Assembly (NCBI RefSeq): GCF_013927005.1 | Contig: NZ_CP055931.1 | Coordinates: 1-64,000 of the forward strand | Origin: Enterobacter sp. RHBSTW-00175 | Lineage (GTDB): Bacteria; Pseudomonadota; Gammaproteobacteria; Enterobacterales; Enterobacteriaceae | Direction of reading: 5' to 3' | DNA: 64,000 bases | Shown here: positions 62,112 to 64,000 of the stretch, piece after piece | How the letters are laid out: each line of letters starts with the position of its first letter | Numbering within the stretch: the stretch's first letter is position 1 | Made by a program: the position numbers and the translations under genes | The notes under the pieces: generated by a model | Database searches by the model: none | What the model was told of the DNA's origin: nothing | The model's input: only the letters and a program-made list of their open reading frames with translations

Positions 62112-63113
62112 ATGTTCCAGATTTTCACTGATTTTGCCACCTGGCTGGTCTATGAATGCCTTAGTCTGAGTCCTGCAACCAAACTCGGGGAGGCGATCCA
62201 CTTTTTTGTCGAAGACGTGAGCAAAATTTTCGTTCTCTTGCTGGTCATGATCTACTTTGTGGCCATACTACGGGCCTCGCTGGATATTGAGAGGGTAAGA
62301 AACTATCTTGCAGGTAAGCACCGTGGAATGGGGTATTTACTGGGCTCCTGCTTTGGCGCCGTTACTCCGTTCTGTTCCTGCTCAAGTATCCCGGTATTTC
62401 TGGGGTTTACTTCGGCTGGTATCCCCCTCGGGATTACCATGGCCTTTCTCATCACATCCCCCCTTATCAATGAAGTCGCCGTCCTGCTTCTGGTCAGCCT
62501 GCTCGGATGGAAGTTCACGCTCATTTATATTGCTGTCGGAATGGCTGTTGGTATGGCTGGCGGTGCTTTTCTTGATCGGATTAAGGCCGAACGCTGGTTA
62601 GCCGATTTTGCCGCCGATGCCCTCAGAGACGGGCAGCAACATCAAACTGATGAGATCCGACAATCTACCATGGCACCGCATATGCCTCTCTCAAAGCGAC
62701 ATGCCTTTGCTAAAGAGGAAACTCTCACCATTTTTAAGCGTGTCTGGCTCTGGGTCATTCTCGGAGTAGGACTTGGTGCGGCATTGCATGGATTTGTGCC
62801 CGACGGATGGATCGCGTCGCATCTCGGTGCCGGTCAGTGGTGGACTGTCCCTGTAGCTGTGCTGGTTGGCATACCTCTCTATTCCAATGCTACCGGTGTG
62901 ATCCCTGTGATGGAGAGTCTGATCACGAACGGCCTGCCAGTGGGGACAACTCTGGCTTTTTGCATGAGCACTGTGGCTGCCAGCTTTCCTGAGTTCATTC
63001 TGCTCAAACAGGTGATGAAGTGGCAATTACTGTGCACCCTGCTGTTGCTGTTGTTGACCTCTTTCACACTGGTTGGCTGGATTTTTAACGTTGTATTCCC
63101 GTTAATTCCCTGA
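62112..63113 (+). CDS. YraQ/ArsP-family permease (DUF318)
   Basis: A 333-residue membrane protein with about eight helices in two repeats. The signature GAVTPFCSCSSIPVFLGFTSAGIPLGITMAFLITSPLINEVAV has the C-x-C-S-S motif of this family; the second repeat has VLVGIPLYSNATGVIPVMESLITNGLPVGTTLAFCMSTVAASFPEF. Relatives include ArsP, which exports trivalent organoarsenicals; others act with thioredoxin-like partners on unknown thiol-reactive compounds. The next gene (13 bp later) is such a partner. Confidence 0.87.
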   Translation: MFQIFTDFATWLVYECLSLSPATKLGEAIHFFVEDVSKIFVLLLVMIYFVAILRASLDIERVRNYLAGKHRGMGYLLGSCFGAVTPFCSCSSIPVFLGFTSAGIPLGITMAFLITSPLINEVAVLLLVSLLGWKFTLIYIAVGMAVGMAGGAFLDRIKAERWLADFAADALRDGQQHQTDEIRQSTMAPHMPLSKRHAFAKEETLTIFKRVWLWVILGVGLGAALHGFVPDGWIASHLGAGQWWTVPVAVLVGIPLYSNATGVIPVMESLITNGLPVGTTLAFCMSTVAASFPEFILLKQVMKWQLLCTLLLLLLTSFTLVGWIFNVVFPLIP

Positions 63114-63126
63114 AGAGGATTATAAA

Positions 63127-63357
63127 ATGAAGCATGTAAAAGTACTGGGTACAGGCTGTTCCGGTTGTAAAACAACCATCCGCCTTATCCAGCAGGTGGC
63201 TGATGAGAGAGGCGTCGCTATTCAGCTTGAAAAAGTGGAGTCACTGTCTGAAATAATGAAACACAAAGTGATGGCGACCCCGGCGGTTGTCGTTGATAAC
63301 ATCGTTGTACATACCGGAGGAATACCATCAAGAGACATTATCGAAAGCTGGCTCTGA
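63127..63357 (+). CDS. Small thioredoxin-fold protein (CSGC, Thioredoxin_3 type)
   Basis: A 76-residue protein: MKHVKVLGTGCSGCKTTIRLIQQVADERG with active site CSGC, and KVMATPAVVVDNIVVHTGGIPS with the cis-proline loop. This MTH895-like family is regularly encoded beside DUF318 permeases. It may reduce or deliver the substrate of the permease. Promoter is shared with the permease gene. Confidence 0.87.
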   Translation: MKHVKVLGTGCSGCKTTIRLIQQVADERGVAIQLEKVESLSEIMKHKVMATPAVVVDNIVVHTGGIPSRDIIESWL

Positions 63358-63463
63358 CCTGCAGGCAGGGAAATAATTCCTGTTCGTTCATTGCCTGAAA
63401 TATCAAGCTCTGATCTCTGTAGAGGACTTCCGGCAGCCCCTTTTTTAATGAAAAGTTCAGACC

Positions 63464-63491
63464 CAGAGATGAAGGTATACCTTCATCTCTG
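63464..63491. repeat. 28-bp perfect palindrome
   Basis: Arms CAGAGATGAAGGTA and its exact complement with no spacer. It lies about 105 bp after the thioredoxin-fold gene and 145 bp after the end of the convergent 67-residue gene. No T run follows either side, so it is either a recoding-type terminator stem or an operator. Confidence 0.65.
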
Positions 63492-63634
63492 TCGCGGAGC
63501 TCCGCCACAGCAGGTAAAGTTTACACTCTGATATCTCACTTATCACAGTCAGTTCAGGTCCGTTTTTTGCTCTCTGACAGCTGGCCGTCTTACTGCAGTC
63601 CCTGTTCAGCCTTTAGTTATCATATTCCTGACGC

Positions 63635-63838
63635 TTATTCGTTTAAAGTCTGAAACTTCGCTTCAAGCTCAAGTATTCTGAGACACATCTGCTCAATAAG
63701 TTCTGGTGTGATGGTTTTTTTAAAACGAGCGATGAGTTCAGCATCCGTGTCATCCATATATTTTATGGGTTTATCAAATGCAACCTGGCTAAGCCGGGCA
63801 AGCGCAAGAACTTCATCAATCATAAGGATTTTCTTCAT
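63635..63838 (-). CDS. Small hypothetical protein downstream of uspA
   Basis: A 67-residue protein (MKKILMIDEVLALARLSQVAFDKPIKYMDDTDAELIARFKKTITPELIEQMCLRILELEAKFQTLNE), mostly helical and amphipathic. No family recognised. It follows the UspA gene on the same strand by 81 bp, so co-transcription is likely. AAGGCGAC lies upstream of the ATG. Confidence 0.55.
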   Translation of the reverse strand: MKKILMIDEVLALARLSQVAFDKPIKYMDDTDAELIARFKKTITPELIEQMCLRILELEAKFQTLNE

Positions 63839-63919
63839 AATGTCGCCTTTTCTTCCCGACTCAGGGTTTTAATGCCAGTCTGGAATTAAGTTTTCCCGGA
63901 GTTTCCTCCGGGTTCCGAC

Positions 63920-64000
63920 TTATCTGAGCATTAACAGCGGGACTCTGGTCTGTTCGAGCATCGCAGTTGTGTTACTGCCGATGAAAAAACGTCGCAGGGA
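63920..64000 (-). CDS. Universal stress protein (UspA-like), C-terminal end only
   Basis: The last 26 residues are visible: SLRRFFIGSNTTAMLEQTRVPLLMLR. This fits the end of the UspA fold (G-S-x-T-x-x-(I/V/M)-L-x-x-x-x-x-P-(V/L)-L-x-(V/M)-R), including part of the ATP-binding G-S-N-T. The rest lies beyond the window. Confidence 0.7.
   Translation of the reverse strand, partial: SLRRFFIGSNTTAMLEQTRVPLLMLR

Overview
The window looks like part of a circular enterobacterial plasmid (Klebsiella/Enterobacter/Escherichia type). It opens exactly on an IncFII-family repA, and both ends (about 1-9.2 kb and 61.1-64 kb) have moderate GC and enterobacterial gene content. Between them lies about 52 kb of nested mobile DNA with higher GC. 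Much of that is alphaproteobacterial (sphingomonad-like) in gene content and carries a P-type conjugation remnant.

Layout. (1) 1-2.3 kb: repA, an origin-like region with a perfect DnaA box, a ParDE toxin-antitoxin operon and a ParG-like partition remnant. (2) 2.27-3.89 kb: a segment bounded by 33-bp inverted repeats that holds an IS110-family element. (3) 3.9-9.1 kb: thiol/sulfide and redox genes: isoprenylcysteine-type methyltransferase, CoA-disulfide reductase-rhodanese, a BigR/YgaV-like ArsR regulator with a palindromic operator, Dps, a PaaI-like thioesterase, a NifX-like protein and DUF134. (4) 9.23-19.62 kb: Tn A, a Tn21-subgroup unit with an internally deleted tnpA, tnpR, and a six-gene TetR-controlled ABC tripartite efflux operon that includes a c-type cytochrome. 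(5) 19.6-55.8 kb: alphaproteobacterial DNA (broken glutaredoxin, DUF427, trbF'-trbG-trbI, two LysR and two cysteine-bearing MarR regulators, a YeeE/YedE transporter, an RclC-like DUF417 protein, MsrA twice, MsrB, an alpha/beta hydrolase-OsmC fusion, two quinone-reductase-like MDR proteins, GST, CorA, RidA, a thioredoxin-fold protein, a sulfite-oxidase-like protein). It is broken by a tnpA remnant, IS630, and a complete Tn3-family transposon Tn B (40307-47856) that carries a HEPN/MNT toxin-antitoxin pair. (6) 55.8-59.5 kb: Tn D, a second Tn3-family lineage. (7) 59.5-61.1 kb: a tnpR fragment and the fifth IS4321/IS5075-type copy. (8) 61.4-64 kb: ECF sigma factor, YraQ/ArsP-like permease, CSGC thioredoxin-fold protein, a small protein and a partial UspA.

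The most interesting content is in region 5. Read together, the genes look like a mobile defence island against reactive chlorine/oxidised methionine/electrophiles. Two families of short promoter elements recur only in intergenic DNA there. One is a TATATGCG/CGCATATA palindrome that sits just upstream of both cysteine-bearing MarR genes, the DUF417 gene, the OsmC-fusion/LysR divergon, msrB and a quinone reductase. The other is a 29-nt LysR-box-like element (STATNRAAACTAT, then ATTGG at fixed spacing) found four times. The two families overlap or abut at two promoters, which suggests one co-regulated network. IS630 now separates the msrB-msrA-gst-corA operon from its element, and Tn B has landed exactly on the gst stop/corA start overlap.

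Mobile-element logic: all five IS4321/IS5075-type copies are exactly 1327 bp and interrupt Tn21-type 38-bp terminal repeats at the same base and in the same relative orientation. Only one such terminal repeat (47819-47856) is intact.
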